Shown in pieces: positions 25,854 through 35,923 of a DNA stretch of 64,000 nucleotides (positions are counted from its first letter, which is position 1; every line of letters begins with the position of its first letter). The position numbers were made by a program, and so were the translations under genes. The notes beneath the pieces were generated by a model, which had not been told where the DNA came from, ran no database searches, and worked only from the letters and a program-made list of their open reading frames with translations. The stretch is from CAZUAQ01 sp964618455 (GTDB lineage Bacteria; Planctomycetota; Phycisphaerae; UBA1845; PWPN01), in the NCBI GenBank assembly GCA_964618455.1, contig CAZUAQ010000027.1, forward strand, positions 1 to 64,000, given 5' to 3'.

Positions 25854-27785
25854 TCAGCGTCTTGCGGCGGGGAAGCTTCGCCAGCGGTGCTGCGGCCAGT
25901 AGATGTAGTGGATGATGGTCTCGATTTGGTCGGCGGTCAGCGTGCCGGGCTGATAAGCCGGGCCGAGTTCGGTGGCGGTCGGGCCACGCTGCCACCAGAG
26001 CCGGGAATCCTTGCTCAGCGAGGAATGATCGCCGAGAACGAAGTATTCGTCCCGGCCCGAGCCGCACTCGGGAAACTCCGTAGAGCAGAGCACGATCGGC
26101 ATGCTGTCGGTACCCCAGCCGGGAAAGCCTCGGTAGGGATTGGCGATGCTCGGAGAGTTCGGCGTCAGTTGCGGCCGACGGCCCGGTTCGTTTTGAATGA
26201 CGTTCCCATAATGAACATCACGATCGACCCATACCGAGGTCAGCGTTCCCGATGAGCCGGACGCGCCGATCGTCACTTGCGGCCGCGGGGTTTCCGGCGA
26301 CAAGTCTTCGACAGAGATCCGCGCGTCGGGATTTGATTCTTCATCAGAGGAGCGCGATGAGGCATGGGGTTCAGCGTCGAGCAGGATATCCAAGGTCTTC
26401 CCGTTCACGCTGAACGAAGCTTGCTCATCCGCTACGCCAAACGTCAACCGGTTTGCGGTCTGCGGTTTCAGCCTGCACTCAGCGTTTGAGATCAATACCT
26501 CAGCGGCGGTATCAACGCGTCGAGACTCGATGCGTCCCCCATGTTCGGTATCGATCACCCCGCAGATCGCACCCTCACGACGGTCCACACATAACTCGAA
26601 GTGGCCTTCGTCGACGTCCGGTGTCCATTCGCACCGTAACCTGAGATCCCTCACGATCGCGGGATTTCGCGGGCCGTGCATCTGTGCCATCACGTCGTAG
26701 GGGGAAATCTGGCGAATCGTTTCGTTGAGCCGAATCGAATGGAATTCTTCATCCTGAGGGGCAAATGCCATCTCGGTCGTGGTCGTGTCCCACGCGTTGC
26801 CGGGAGACGCATCGAGCGGAACCCAGGAGTAGGGCGTGAGCGCACCGCCGAGGAGATGGCTTTCGTGATGATGCATGGGGATCCAGAGGTCGTTCTGGAT
26901 CGCAGCGGGCTTGCGTTGGATTGAGAGCAGGGGGCGGAGATCGTTCGCGCGTTCGAGGGCGGTGTCGAGCAACTGCTGGCGTCGCGCCTCGTCCGGGGAT
27001 TGCTCGTAGTCGTGAAGTTGTCGACGCCACTCCTTTTCACGTTCGGGGAAATCCGGATCATTGGCGATGACGTCTTCAAGATCAACAGTGTACACATCTC
27101 CTTCGATCAGTTGCACAACCTCTCCGGGCATACCGATGGCACGCATACAGAAGACGGTCTTATCATCGGCGGGATCAGGAAAGCTGATGAGATCCCATCG
27201 CTGAATGGTCTCCCCACGCATCCCGAGGATTCGATCCGGCTCGGCGATCCACTCGTCGTTGACAGTCACTTCCTGGTAACAATAGGGACATCGGACGACC
27301 TCCTCGTCGTGAAGGTAAGGAGGGTCAGCCAGCAGGCAGGGTTGATCACAGTTCGGGCAGACGAATTCACGATGCGTTCCCAGCAGCGTCGGCATCATCG
27401 CCGCCCCATGAGAGGCGTACGTGTCAAAGACCGTCGACTTGATCAAGCGCCCGGCAGCGGTATTGATCAGCCCTTGCAGGACTGCCACGATCAGGAAGGC
27501 GCAGATGGCCCGCCACACGGCCGCCTTGAGCACCAGGGCCATGGCCAGCACGGCCAGAATCAGTGAGATCACGAGAGCCAGGGCGGCATAGTCGGCCGGC
27601 AGGACGAGCAGGGTCAGCCCATTTCCGCCAAGGATAATCAGCCAGGGGATCAGCCAGGCGAGTACGGCGCGCCGAACCCCTATTGGGGTGAACAGATTCG
27701 TTTGCCCCAGCAGCCACAATGTCAGCGTTCCGATGAACAGTGAAACGATGACACTGATGATGGCCGTCATAATGATCGCACTCAT
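25854..27785 (-). CDS. Signal peptidase I-like protein lacking both catalytic residues
   Basis: A 643-residue membrane protein. About four hydrophobic segments occupy residues 5-110. The signal peptidase (S26) frame follows: GAAMMPTLLG at 127-136, where the catalytic Ser of the usual GxSMxPT motif is Ala129; then MRAIGMPGE at 214-222, where the catalytic Lys of KRxxGxPG is Met214. The late box GDHSSLSKDSR at 585-595 is intact. Two Cys pairs, CPNC (143-146) and CPYC (166-169), form a probable zinc ribbon. An insert of about 360 residues contains a LamG-like strand pattern. The codons were checked (GCG and ATG). Fold is likely kept; peptidase activity is not expected. It starts 21 bases after the GH65-type gene, probably one operon. 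Confidence 0.8.
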   Translation of the reverse strand: MSAIIMTAIISVIVSLFIGTLTLWLLGQTNLFTPIGVRRAVLAWLIPWLIILGGNGLTLLVLPADYAALALVISLILAVLAMALVLKAAVWRAICAFLIVAVLQGLINTAAGRLIKSTVFDTYASHGAAMMPTLLGTHREFVCPNCDQPCLLADPPYLHDEEVVRCPYCYQEVTVNDEWIAEPDRILGMRGETIQRWDLISFPDPADDKTVFCMRAIGMPGEVVQLIEGDVYTVDLEDVIANDPDFPEREKEWRRQLHDYEQSPDEARRQQLLDTALERANDLRPLLSIQRKPAAIQNDLWIPMHHHESHLLGGALTPYSWVPLDASPGNAWDTTTTEMAFAPQDEEFHSIRLNETIRQISPYDVMAQMHGPRNPAIVRDLRLRCEWTPDVDEGHFELCVDRREGAICGVIDTEHGGRIESRRVDTAAEVLISNAECRLKPQTANRLTFGVADEQASFSVNGKTLDILLDAEPHASSRSSDEESNPDARISVEDLSPETPRPQVTIGASGSSGTLTSVWVDRDVHYGNVIQNEPGRRPQLTPNSPSIANPYRGFPGWGTDSMPIVLCSTEFPECGSGRDEYFVLGDHSSLSKDSRLWWQRGPTATELGPAYQPGTLTADQIETIIHYIYWPQHRWRSFPAARR

Positions 27786-27806
27786 CGAGGTTGCCCCTCC
27801 TTCATC

Positions 27807-29894
27807 TCACGGCGTGTCAATCCGTGTCAGCGTGGCCTGACTTCCGTGTACCGCTTCCAGCGCGAACGCCTTCCCACCGAGATAGATCCGGTCGATTTCG
27901 AACTTCTCCCACCCGGCCGGGAGACAGGCGTCGTATTTCGTCCAATCGTCCGGCGTGAAGCGCAAACCGGTCATGCCCATCATCACCGCCTGGAGCATCC
28001 CCGCCTGCGTCGTGACGAAGCACGTCGTCTTATCGTTCGAGTACTCCAGCCCCATGCCCCATACCGGTTCCCACTTTTCTCTCATGGTGCGCTCAAAAAG
28101 CCGCCGTGGCCCATCGCGATCGCCGAGAAATGTTCCGTCACCGATGAAGAAGACGACGCCCATTGACAGGACCGGTACATGCTTGGTCATGTAGAAATCA
28201 TAGGTACGCCGGAGCAGGTCGCGCTCGAAGGGCAGGTCGAAGGGGAATCCAAGCATGAACATGTCGACGCTCGCGCCTTCCTCGGGCCATCCGGCTTCGC
28301 TCATGTAGATGATGTCGCCGTCGATGCCCAAGTCCGAGGGTGGCGGGCCGGAGATGACCAGGAGTTCGTCGGCGATGGTCGCCCATCGCGGCCGAGGTTC
28401 TTCGCCCACGAGCTTTGCGCAGCGATTCCCGATGCGCAGTGCCTCGGCGGCAATGGCATTGACGTAGCAGTTGTTGTGGACGGGCATGCCTTCATGGGCA
28501 GACATCGTGTCGCGGATCTCATAGCCACGCTCGGTCTTTTCCGCGCGGGAAGCCACCCACTCCGCCACTTCGCGGACGATCGGCCACGTGACCTCCCGCG
28601 CGTAGCGAGCGTCGCCCGCCACCTGCTGCACCTGCCACGCCGCCACCGCCACGCACATGTTCACGTGTTGCTGGAGCCATCCCGTATCGACGGTGGACGG
28701 CGTTGCCTCTTCACCATGCACGCCGGATTCCCAGGGATACATCGCCCCGCGGTAGCCGTACACCTTCGCCCGATTCATCGCCTGATCGAGGTTCCTTCGC
28801 CGATAGCCGATGGTCATCTTCGCGCACTCGGGATCGATGAGCAGCAGCGTCGGCGTCGTGTAGGTGTCGGTGTCCCAGAAGACATGCCCAAAGTAGTTCT
28901 GCACCTGTGAGAGGCCGAAGGGCGGCATGCTCGTGAGGCAGGAGCGATGGACGCTGGAGAAGGTGTAGAACAACGCGCAGTCGAGGTACTCCTGAGCCGC
29001 ATCATCACCGGTGACGCGCACGCGTGACTTCCAGATCTCGGCCCAGGCGTCGCGGTTCCGGCGGCGCAGCTTGTCGAAACCGAGAGCCGATCCCCAGTTG
29101 ACCAGACGACACGATTCCAGCAACGGCTCGGGGTGATAGAGTGAGGAAAGCGTGGACGCAATCGTACGGACGGTGATGACCTGCCCCGCCTCGACGTCGG
29201 CGGTGTAGCGATTGAGCAGGGGATCGTCGGGCATGAGGTGCCGCTCGACCTTGGTGTCGTCGAAGTCAAGCTTGATGGACGTCCCGCAGCGCGCGCGATG
29301 CCCGGCGGCAGTAATGCCGACGAGCACATCGGTGACCCGTTCATGACCGGGCGGCGTGGTCTGATCGATTTCCGTGTGCGGCCCAAGGTGGATGCGAGCC
29401 GAAAGGGTCAGCTTCCCGGCAGCGGGGACGGTCAGGGTGACTTGCTGGCAGGCGATCGTCGGGCTCGATCGCGAGAGAAACTGCAATACATCGGCGCGGG
29501 CCGTCCCTTCACCCATCGGGAACGAGAGTTTCGTCGTCAGTTCGCCGGTTCGCATGTCGAGCGATTGCGAATGGACCTTCAGGGCGACGCCCGCCGCGCT
29601 CATGGCGGGTCCATCATCCAGTTGGAAGTCCATCCCGAACGGGTAGGGGGCATAGGCGAGTGTCTCCCATCCACCGCCTTCATGGTCCATCACGTAGCCC
29701 GAGACCGCCGCCTTCCAACTCACGAACGGATTGGGTTTGACGCGGTAACCGATCAGTCCGTTGCCGAGGTAGGCGTCGTCCTGACCTTCCGGAAAGTCGG
29801 TGACATGCCGTACGAGGTCGGCGCTGTTCGGCGCACCCACAATGACAAGAGGGGCGAGTAGTACGAGAGTGAACTGGGCAATCATGAATCGCAT
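27807..29894 (-). CDS. GH65-type secreted glycoside hydrolase
   Basis: A 695-residue exported protein with signal peptide 1-20. The N-terminal beta domain has DAYLGNGLIGYR. The alpha/alpha-barrel has GHVFWDTDTYTTP (around residue 340), then YRGAMYPWESG, and the probable general acid Glu468 in SAHEGMPVHNN. This order matches GH65 and especially acid trehalase / glucosylgalactosyl-hydroxylysine glucosidase-like hydrolases rather than cytosolic maltose phosphorylases. The signal peptide also favours hydrolysis outside the cytoplasm. The exact substrate is unknown. It is the first gene of a pair with the pseudo-signal-peptidase and divergent from another secreted toroid protein. Confidence 0.82.
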   Translation of the reverse strand: MRFMIAQFTLVLLAPLVIVGAPNSADLVRHVTDFPEGQDDAYLGNGLIGYRVKPNPFVSWKAAVSGYVMDHEGGGWETLAYAPYPFGMDFQLDDGPAMSAAGVALKVHSQSLDMRTGELTTKLSFPMGEGTARADVLQFLSRSSPTIACQQVTLTVPAAGKLTLSARIHLGPHTEIDQTTPPGHERVTDVLVGITAAGHRARCGTSIKLDFDDTKVERHLMPDDPLLNRYTADVEAGQVITVRTIASTLSSLYHPEPLLESCRLVNWGSALGFDKLRRRNRDAWAEIWKSRVRVTGDDAAQEYLDCALFYTFSSVHRSCLTSMPPFGLSQVQNYFGHVFWDTDTYTTPTLLLIDPECAKMTIGYRRRNLDQAMNRAKVYGYRGAMYPWESGVHGEEATPSTVDTGWLQQHVNMCVAVAAWQVQQVAGDARYAREVTWPIVREVAEWVASRAEKTERGYEIRDTMSAHEGMPVHNNCYVNAIAAEALRIGNRCAKLVGEEPRPRWATIADELLVISGPPPSDLGIDGDIIYMSEAGWPEEGASVDMFMLGFPFDLPFERDLLRRTYDFYMTKHVPVLSMGVVFFIGDGTFLGDRDGPRRLFERTMREKWEPVWGMGLEYSNDKTTCFVTTQAGMLQAVMMGMTGLRFTPDDWTKYDACLPAGWEKFEIDRIYLGGKAFALEAVHGSQATLTRIDTP

Positions 29895-30069
29895 GGGGGC
29901 GCCTCATTTCAGGAGGACGAACAGGGAGCCGTCTTCGCGACGGTAATGTAACATCGCCGCGTGCGATCATCCACAAATAAGGAGGCAGTTGGAGGGCCGT
30001 GTCGATTGTCGATGCAAGCGGGTTCGAGTAAATTGGCAGGGCAACCCATTCATCTGGAGGATCCGCATC

Positions 30070-32358
30070 GTGAACTTCTCGTGGATGTATCGTGCCCGAT
30101 TCTTCTTGGTCCTGTTCCTCTGGGGAGAAGTGGCGATGGCGTCGGAGTCGGTTTCTGAGACGTTTCGAGCATCGCTCATATACACCGGCGGCGCGGACAT
30201 CAAGCGCGACGGTGAAACCATTCTGAAAGTCATCAACGTGGCCGCGCCCCCGGGAATCGAGCTTCATCTCGGCGACGAGGCGGAGACACTGACGCTGAAT
30301 GGCACCTTTCCCTCGAAAGAGGAAGGCTTCGGCGCGCAGGTGCGTATGACGTATCCCATCACCGAACCCCGCCATCTCTGGATTCCTCACCTCACGCCGG
30401 CGGACGATTTCGTGATCGGCGATCATGCGTTTCGTTCGCCCGCCTTCATTGTTGCCGACGACCGGATGGCTCTGGCAGTCATTCCTGATCTCGACGACAT
30501 CGCGCAGGGCTACAAGGCCGGCTGGCGGCCCTGGCTCGACTACGATCACCCGGAGCGCGCGATCACGTTCGCCGCCGGGAATTACTCGACCTACGGCCAT
30601 GTCTTCTACAAGCGGGAGCCGGTGCCGTACCGCGGGCAGGAGGTCAAGCTCACGATGCACCTGCTGACCAGCCGCGCGCCGGAAGACCTGGCCAACCCGT
30701 ACGGCATGGTCGCCCGGTGGATGTGGCGGAAATGGGGACAGCCCGGTTATGAGCAAGGCGGCAGCCAGCGGGCGCCGCTCACGCATTACTGCGACTACGT
30801 CAACCGCTGGGCGTTTACGGACGCCGGCTGGGGCGAAACCGTCTGGCAGGAATTCGAGTTGGGCGGCCGAAGGGTCGGGGCACCGGCATTCATCGTCGAT
30901 GTCGCTCAGCATCCCTCGGTGCCGATGGACGAGCGGCGCTGGCGTGAACAGCGATCCATCTGGAACCAGGCCTGGTTCTCGACGCAGCGTTGCGCCAACG
31001 GCTTGTGGCTCTACGCCGACCAGCACGACAAGCCGGAGCTCAAGAAACGTGCGGGCATGATGACGGCGCTGGCGTTGTCGTCACCGCAGGACGACGGCCT
31101 GTTCCCCTCCGTGTATACGACCGCACAGCCGGGCAAGGGCGGCTGGTACCAGCTCTACAAGGACACGCCCGACTGGGCGCAAGGGCGCTGGACGAATTCC
31201 GATCGGCGGCCACCGGACGCAAGCGAGGAGGCGATCCATCTCCTCGACGCGGCGTTCACCGCCAAGCTGCTGCTCGAATGGGTGGAAATCACCGGCGAAG
31301 ACAAGGGCGAGGTCTTGAACTATCTCGAACCCTTCGCGGATCGGCTCGTGAAACTGCAAAGTGAATTCGGCGGATATCCGGGGTGGGTGGAACCGAACGG
31401 CAGAGTCATCAAGACGTTGATGGAAGGGCCGGAGTCGGCCATGGGGGCGACGTTCCTGCTGAAGCTCGTACAACACCTTGAGAAGCCGGTGTATCGCGCG
31501 TCTGCCGAGAAGGCATTGGACTATCTGGCCAGAGGGCCGGTCGCCGACGCACGCTGGGAGGATTTTGAAACCTACTTCTCCTGCAACAGTTGGGGCCGCG
31601 ATGACCTGATCGGCAAGCGGTTCAAGCCCAACGGAATCTATAAGCAGAACACACTCTCGATCTACTGGTGCGCAGAAGCATTTCTAGAAGGGTACAAGGC
31701 ATCCGGTGACGAGGCGTATCTCGCACTTGGGCGACGATGTCTCGATGAGCTGTCACTGCAGCAGCAGGTCTGGGATCCTCCATTCATCGCCGCGCCGTGT
31801 CATGGCGGATGGGGCGTGATGAACACCGACGGCGAATGGAACGACGCCCGGCAGAGCCTCTTCGCGCCGCTTTACTTCGCGTATTACGATGCCACCGGCG
31901 AAGCCGAATACATCGAGCGTGGGATCTCCGCCGTCCGGGCTTCGTTCGCGATGATGTATTGCCCGGAGAACAAACAGGTCCGCCGGCAGTACGAACTCAA
32001 GCACCCATTCTTCGGCGAGGAGAGTTACGGCTTCATGATGGAGAACATCGCTCATAGCGGGCCCGCGCCGCCGGATGGCAGCGCCATCGGCCCGTTCACG
32101 ATCTACACCTGGGGCAACGGAGCGGCACTGGCGACGGCGGCGACGATCCACGCGACCTACGGCGATGTGTACATCGATACCAGTCGAGAGCTGGCGTTCG
32201 GCATTGACGGGTGTACGGCTCGCGTGGAAGGTGAGAACGTTCGGATCTCGGATCGGTACGAGCGTGAGAGCCTGCGGGTGGTGTATGCCAATGGCCGGGA
32301 TGGGGACATACGAATCGAGGGCGGTGAAATCACGGTCCCACTCGATCCTTCGAATTAG
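30070..32358 (+). CDS. Secreted alpha-toroid protein, unassigned family
   Basis: A 762-residue exported protein with a signal segment at residues 5-22 (ARFFLVLFLWGEVAMA). The N-terminal third is beta-rich. From about residue 240 it is helical with repeated aromatic/Gly motifs (WNQAWFSTQR, GGYPGWVEPNG, CNSWGRDDLIG, HGGWGVMNTDGEW, YTWGNGAALATAA), as expected for an (alpha/alpha)6 toroid glycosidase or lyase. I cannot place it in a named family and do not identify catalytic residues. GTG 30070 is chosen because GGAGG lies 9 bases upstream and the signal peptide begins there. It is divergent from the GH65-type gene, so a shared regulatory region and shared substrate are plausible. Confidence 0.7.
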   Translation: MNFSWMYRARFFLVLFLWGEVAMASESVSETFRASLIYTGGADIKRDGETILKVINVAAPPGIELHLGDEAETLTLNGTFPSKEEGFGAQVRMTYPITEPRHLWIPHLTPADDFVIGDHAFRSPAFIVADDRMALAVIPDLDDIAQGYKAGWRPWLDYDHPERAITFAAGNYSTYGHVFYKREPVPYRGQEVKLTMHLLTSRAPEDLANPYGMVARWMWRKWGQPGYEQGGSQRAPLTHYCDYVNRWAFTDAGWGETVWQEFELGGRRVGAPAFIVDVAQHPSVPMDERRWREQRSIWNQAWFSTQRCANGLWLYADQHDKPELKKRAGMMTALALSSPQDDGLFPSVYTTAQPGKGGWYQLYKDTPDWAQGRWTNSDRRPPDASEEAIHLLDAAFTAKLLLEWVEITGEDKGEVLNYLEPFADRLVKLQSEFGGYPGWVEPNGRVIKTLMEGPESAMGATFLLKLVQHLEKPVYRASAEKALDYLARGPVADARWEDFETYFSCNSWGRDDLIGKRFKPNGIYKQNTLSIYWCAEAFLEGYKASGDEAYLALGRRCLDELSLQQQVWDPPFIAAPCHGGWGVMNTDGEWNDARQSLFAPLYFAYYDATGEAEYIERGISAVRASFAMMYCPENKQVRRQYELKHPFFGEESYGFMMENIAHSGPAPPDGSAIGPFTIYTWGNGAALATAATIHATYGDVYIDTSRELAFGIDGCTARVEGENVRISDRYERESLRVVYANGRDGDIRIEGGEITVPLDPSN

Positions 32359-32422
32359 AGATGGACACTTCGATCTGGGATCTCGGCCGGCGCGGTGATC
32401 CGGCACGTGACAAGGGGTGGGC

Positions 32423-35400
32423 ATGGCGGTTCGATTCATCATTGGTCGCGCGGGCAGCGGCAAGACGCACCGGCTGCTGGAATCGGTGCGCGAGCGCTTG
32501 CGTGAAAGCGCGACCGAAGGCCCGCGCCTGATCCTGCTCGTGCCCGAGCAATCCACCTTCCAGATCGAACGCGCCCTCATCGAAACGCCAGACATCGCCG
32601 CCTACGCGCGATGCGACGTGCTCGGCTTTCAGCGACTGGCCCACCGCATCTTCGTCGAGACCGGCTCAGATCCGCGACGCACGGATCAGACCATCGGCCG
32701 ACTCGGTCGTCTCATGGTGATCCGTCGTCTGATTCGTTTCGAGCGTCACCAGCTCAAGATGCTGGGTCGTGTGGCGGACAAGCCGGGGCTGGTTCGCCGC
32801 GTCTCGGATACGCTCGATGAACTCCTGCGGCGCGAACTCGTGCCCGACGATCTGCTGACGCTGGCAGAGCGCTTGGATGAAGATCAACCGCTGGCCGCCG
32901 CGCGATTACATGACATGGGCCGCCTTTACGCCGCCTATCTCGACTACCTCGAACAGGATCGTATCGATCCCGCGCAGTTTCTGACGCTCGCCGCCGCTCG
33001 CCTGAAGGAGTGCCCGACCTTGCGGGAGGCCGAGGTGTGGGTTGACGGCTTCGCGGGATTCACCGAGCAGGAGATGGGGGTGCTGGTGGCGCTGGCCGAA
33101 AGGGCAGGATCGGTGGAGATCACGCTGCTGATGGATCCGCGCGCCTCCGCCGCAACGTCCTCCAGCCTGCCTGGTGCCACGTCCTCGCTCTTTGCACGAA
33201 CCGAACGTACGCTCGTCAAACTCAGGGAGGCGTTTACGACACATGGTATATCCATGGAGGATACCTTTCGGCTGGATCCTTCCAAGATGCCCCGATTCGC
33301 CGAACCCGCATTGCGCCGTATGGAGCAATTCCTGTTCCGGTCCCAATCGGGTGGGGCATCGGAGACGGAGTCGGCCCGACCCGAGCGCATCCGGATCGTG
33401 GAAGCCGAAGACCGCCGCGCCGAGGTACGCGAAGCCGTGCTCGAGATCCGTCGTCTGACGCGCGAGGGCGACGCACCGATGCGCTATCGGGAGATCGCCG
33501 TCATCGTGCGCGACCTGGAGAGCTATCACCATCTCCTCACCTCGGCAATGCGCGTCGAGGGCATTCCCTTCTTTCTGGATCGTCGTCGCCCGATGACGGA
33601 TCACCCGTTCGTGATGCTCCTGCGGGGGCTGCTTGAACTGTATGACAACGACATGCGGCTGGATGACGTTCGAGAGATCCTCAAGACCGGATTGCTCCCC
33701 CTGGATGGCGACGATGCCGACCTTCTGGAGAACTACCTTCTCGCCCACAATATCGAGGGACGCGCGGTCTGGTCGTCCGAGTGGTCTTTTCAGCGGATGT
33801 ATCACACGCGGCGTGATGGTGAACTCGAGCCGTACCAGAAGAAGCAACTTCAGCACATCAACATGTTGCGCGAACGCCTCTGGGCTCTCTTGCGACCATG
33901 GCTCGATTGTGGTCGAAGGCAGGAGGGTGAGCCACGCGGACGCGAATGGGCCGAGGGGTTCGTGCGCTGCCTGGATCGACTCGGCATCGCCGAACGGTTG
34001 ACTCAGTGGGCACGCGAATCCGAGTCCGATGGACGGGTGGATGAAGCGAATGCGCACTTGCAGGTATGGCATGACTGGCTGGAGTTGATCGATGAGTTCG
34101 TGCGCGCCCTCGGCGAGGATCCCATGACGATCCACGTGTTTCACGAGAGCCTCGATGCCGGGCTGGCGGAGTTCGATCTCGGGCTCGCGCCGCCGACCGT
34201 CGACCAGGTGCTGATCGGTTCCATCGAGCGCAGCCGACATCCGGAGATCAGGGCGGCGCTGATTCTCGGGTTCGACGAAAAGCACTTTCCGAAGCGCCGA
34301 TCAGAGGATCCGCTGCTCGGCGACCGGGAGCGCGAACTGCTGGAGGAGGAAGGCAGGGAGATCGGCCCGTCTCGGAAGGTGCAGATTCTCGATGAGCGCA
34401 TGCTGGCCTACATCGCCCTGACGCGGGCGAGCGAACAGGTCTGGATCAGTCTGCCGCGATGCGATGAAGATGGCTCCACGGTGGAACCCTCGCCATTTCT
34501 CGAGGAGCTCGTACAGGCATTGCCGGGCCTGAAGGTCGAGTCGCTTCCCGATCCATGGCAAACACGCCGCCCGTCAATGCCGGCCGGGGTCAGTGATCTC
34601 GGTGGACGCCTTGCCTGGGAGATGCGCTCCCGGGCCGCCTCGCCGGACGAGGACGATTCGCCTAAGCTGCGTAAGCTCTGGAACGGAATGTATCAAGCCG
34701 CGTGTCGGCAGACAGCCTGGCAGACGACGCTCAGGCAGGCCATGGCGGGACTGGCGTATGTGAACAAGGCAGAACTGCGAGCTGGAGCGGTCGATGACTT
34801 GATCCCTTCACACTACACCACCTCGATCAGCCGGCTCGAACGTTTCGCCGCCTGTCCGTTTGCGCATTTTTCCGAATACATGCTCCGCCTTCGACCTCGC
34901 CTCGAGCCCGAAGTCGCGGACGTCGAACTGGGGACAATCTGCCACGCCGTGCTGGAGACGTTCATCGAACGCCTGGCGGCGGAGAACATCGTGCTCGGTG
35001 AACTCGAAGACGATGCGATCTCCGAACGGATCGATGCGGCGGCGGACGACGTGTTGCCGCGCATGACGGCGTCGATGCTTTCGCTCGATCCGCGCTCCGC
35101 CTACCTCTTTGAGCAGAGCCGCGCGCTCCTGCGTCGCTCGGCCCGTTGGCAGCGTGATGCCGCCCGCGCCGGGGCATTCCGCCCCATGGCGATGGAATGG
35201 GCGTTCGGCGGTAAACAAGGCGACGCGCCGGCGGTAACGATCCACACGCCCGGTGGGCGAACGATCCAGTTACGCGGCTATATCGATCGCGTCGACGTGG
35301 CGGAACTGGGCGACATCACGCTCGGTATGGTGATCGACTACAAGCGGTCGCTCACGCGTTCGCAGGATTTCGTCAAGGCGTACTACGGTCTGGCGCTGCA

Positions 35401-35923
35401 ACTGGCGGGGTATCTCCTGGCGCTGCGTGAGGTAGGAGCTTCGCTGACGGGCCGCCCGATTCAGCCGGTGGCGGCGTTCTTTCTGCCCCTGCTTCAGCGA
35501 AACGAGCGGGTAGCGCATCCCGATGCACCTCGAAATCAGGAGTTTCAGTATCGCGGTCTCCTGCGGCTGGATGGCTTCCCGCATCTCGACCGCGACGGCG
35601 CCGCCGAGCGAAAATCCGCGTTCATGTCGGCCCGGATCACGAAGGAGGGTAAGCCATACAAGGGTGGCGATCTGCTTGAGAACGAACAGTTTGACGCGAC
35701 CATCAACCATGCCGTGTCGCGCATGGGCGAACTGGCGGACGGCATCCTCGACGGGAAGATTGCCGTCAGCCCGTTCCGCCTTCGACGACAGATGCCGTGC
35801 AGCTTCTGCCCTTACTCTTCCGTATGCCGGTTTGAGTCGGAGTTTGAGCCCGCGCGGCATCTGGACACCGGGGACAGGTCGGACGTGCTTGATCAGATGA
35901 AGCTTGAGGTGCGCGATGACTGA
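32423..35923 (+). CDS. addB: AddB: helicase-nuclease subunit B with Fe-S cluster
   Basis: A 1166-residue subunit of the AddAB double-strand-break repair complex, the RecBCD counterpart. Walker A is GRAGSGKT at 8-15. The middle is a degenerate UvrD-like helicase. The C-terminal nuclease has the DYK motif in GMVIDYKRSL. The iron-sulfur cluster ligands are one Cys in FAACPFAHF and three in CSFCPYSSVC, the standard AddB pattern. The protein is full length. ATG 32423 follows AAGGGG; a GTG two codons earlier is also possible. Its last codons overlap the addA start by 8 bases, so translation is probably coupled. Confidence 0.92.
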   Translation: MAVRFIIGRAGSGKTHRLLESVRERLRESATEGPRLILLVPEQSTFQIERALIETPDIAAYARCDVLGFQRLAHRIFVETGSDPRRTDQTIGRLGRLMVIRRLIRFERHQLKMLGRVADKPGLVRRVSDTLDELLRRELVPDDLLTLAERLDEDQPLAAARLHDMGRLYAAYLDYLEQDRIDPAQFLTLAAARLKECPTLREAEVWVDGFAGFTEQEMGVLVALAERAGSVEITLLMDPRASAATSSSLPGATSSLFARTERTLVKLREAFTTHGISMEDTFRLDPSKMPRFAEPALRRMEQFLFRSQSGGASETESARPERIRIVEAEDRRAEVREAVLEIRRLTREGDAPMRYREIAVIVRDLESYHHLLTSAMRVEGIPFFLDRRRPMTDHPFVMLLRGLLELYDNDMRLDDVREILKTGLLPLDGDDADLLENYLLAHNIEGRAVWSSEWSFQRMYHTRRDGELEPYQKKQLQHINMLRERLWALLRPWLDCGRRQEGEPRGREWAEGFVRCLDRLGIAERLTQWARESESDGRVDEANAHLQVWHDWLELIDEFVRALGEDPMTIHVFHESLDAGLAEFDLGLAPPTVDQVLIGSIERSRHPEIRAALILGFDEKHFPKRRSEDPLLGDRERELLEEEGREIGPSRKVQILDERMLAYIALTRASEQVWISLPRCDEDGSTVEPSPFLEELVQALPGLKVESLPDPWQTRRPSMPAGVSDLGGRLAWEMRSRAASPDEDDSPKLRKLWNGMYQAACRQTAWQTTLRQAMAGLAYVNKAELRAGAVDDLIPSHYTTSISRLERFAACPFAHFSEYMLRLRPRLEPEVADVELGTICHAVLETFIERLAAENIVLGELEDDAISERIDAAADDVLPRMTASMLSLDPRSAYLFEQSRALLRRSARWQRDAARAGAFRPMAMEWAFGGKQGDAPAVTIHTPGGRTIQLRGYIDRVDVAELGDITLGMVIDYKRSLTRSQDFVKAYYGLALQLAGYLLALREVGASLTGRPIQPVAAFFLPLLQRNERVAHPDAPRNQEFQYRGLLRLDGFPHLDRDGAAERKSAFMSARITKEGKPYKGGDLLENEQFDATINHAVSRMGELADGILDGKIAVSPFRLRRQMPCSFCPYSSVCRFESEFEPARHLDTGDRSDVLDQMKLEVRDD

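Noticed and set aside
29680..31026. A 448-codon minus-strand frame spanning the gap between the GH65 and toroid genes
   Set aside because: It overlaps both well-supported genes and has no protein-like motif.
32906..34285. A 459-codon minus-strand frame inside addB
   Set aside because: Antisense shadow of a gene with full motif support.
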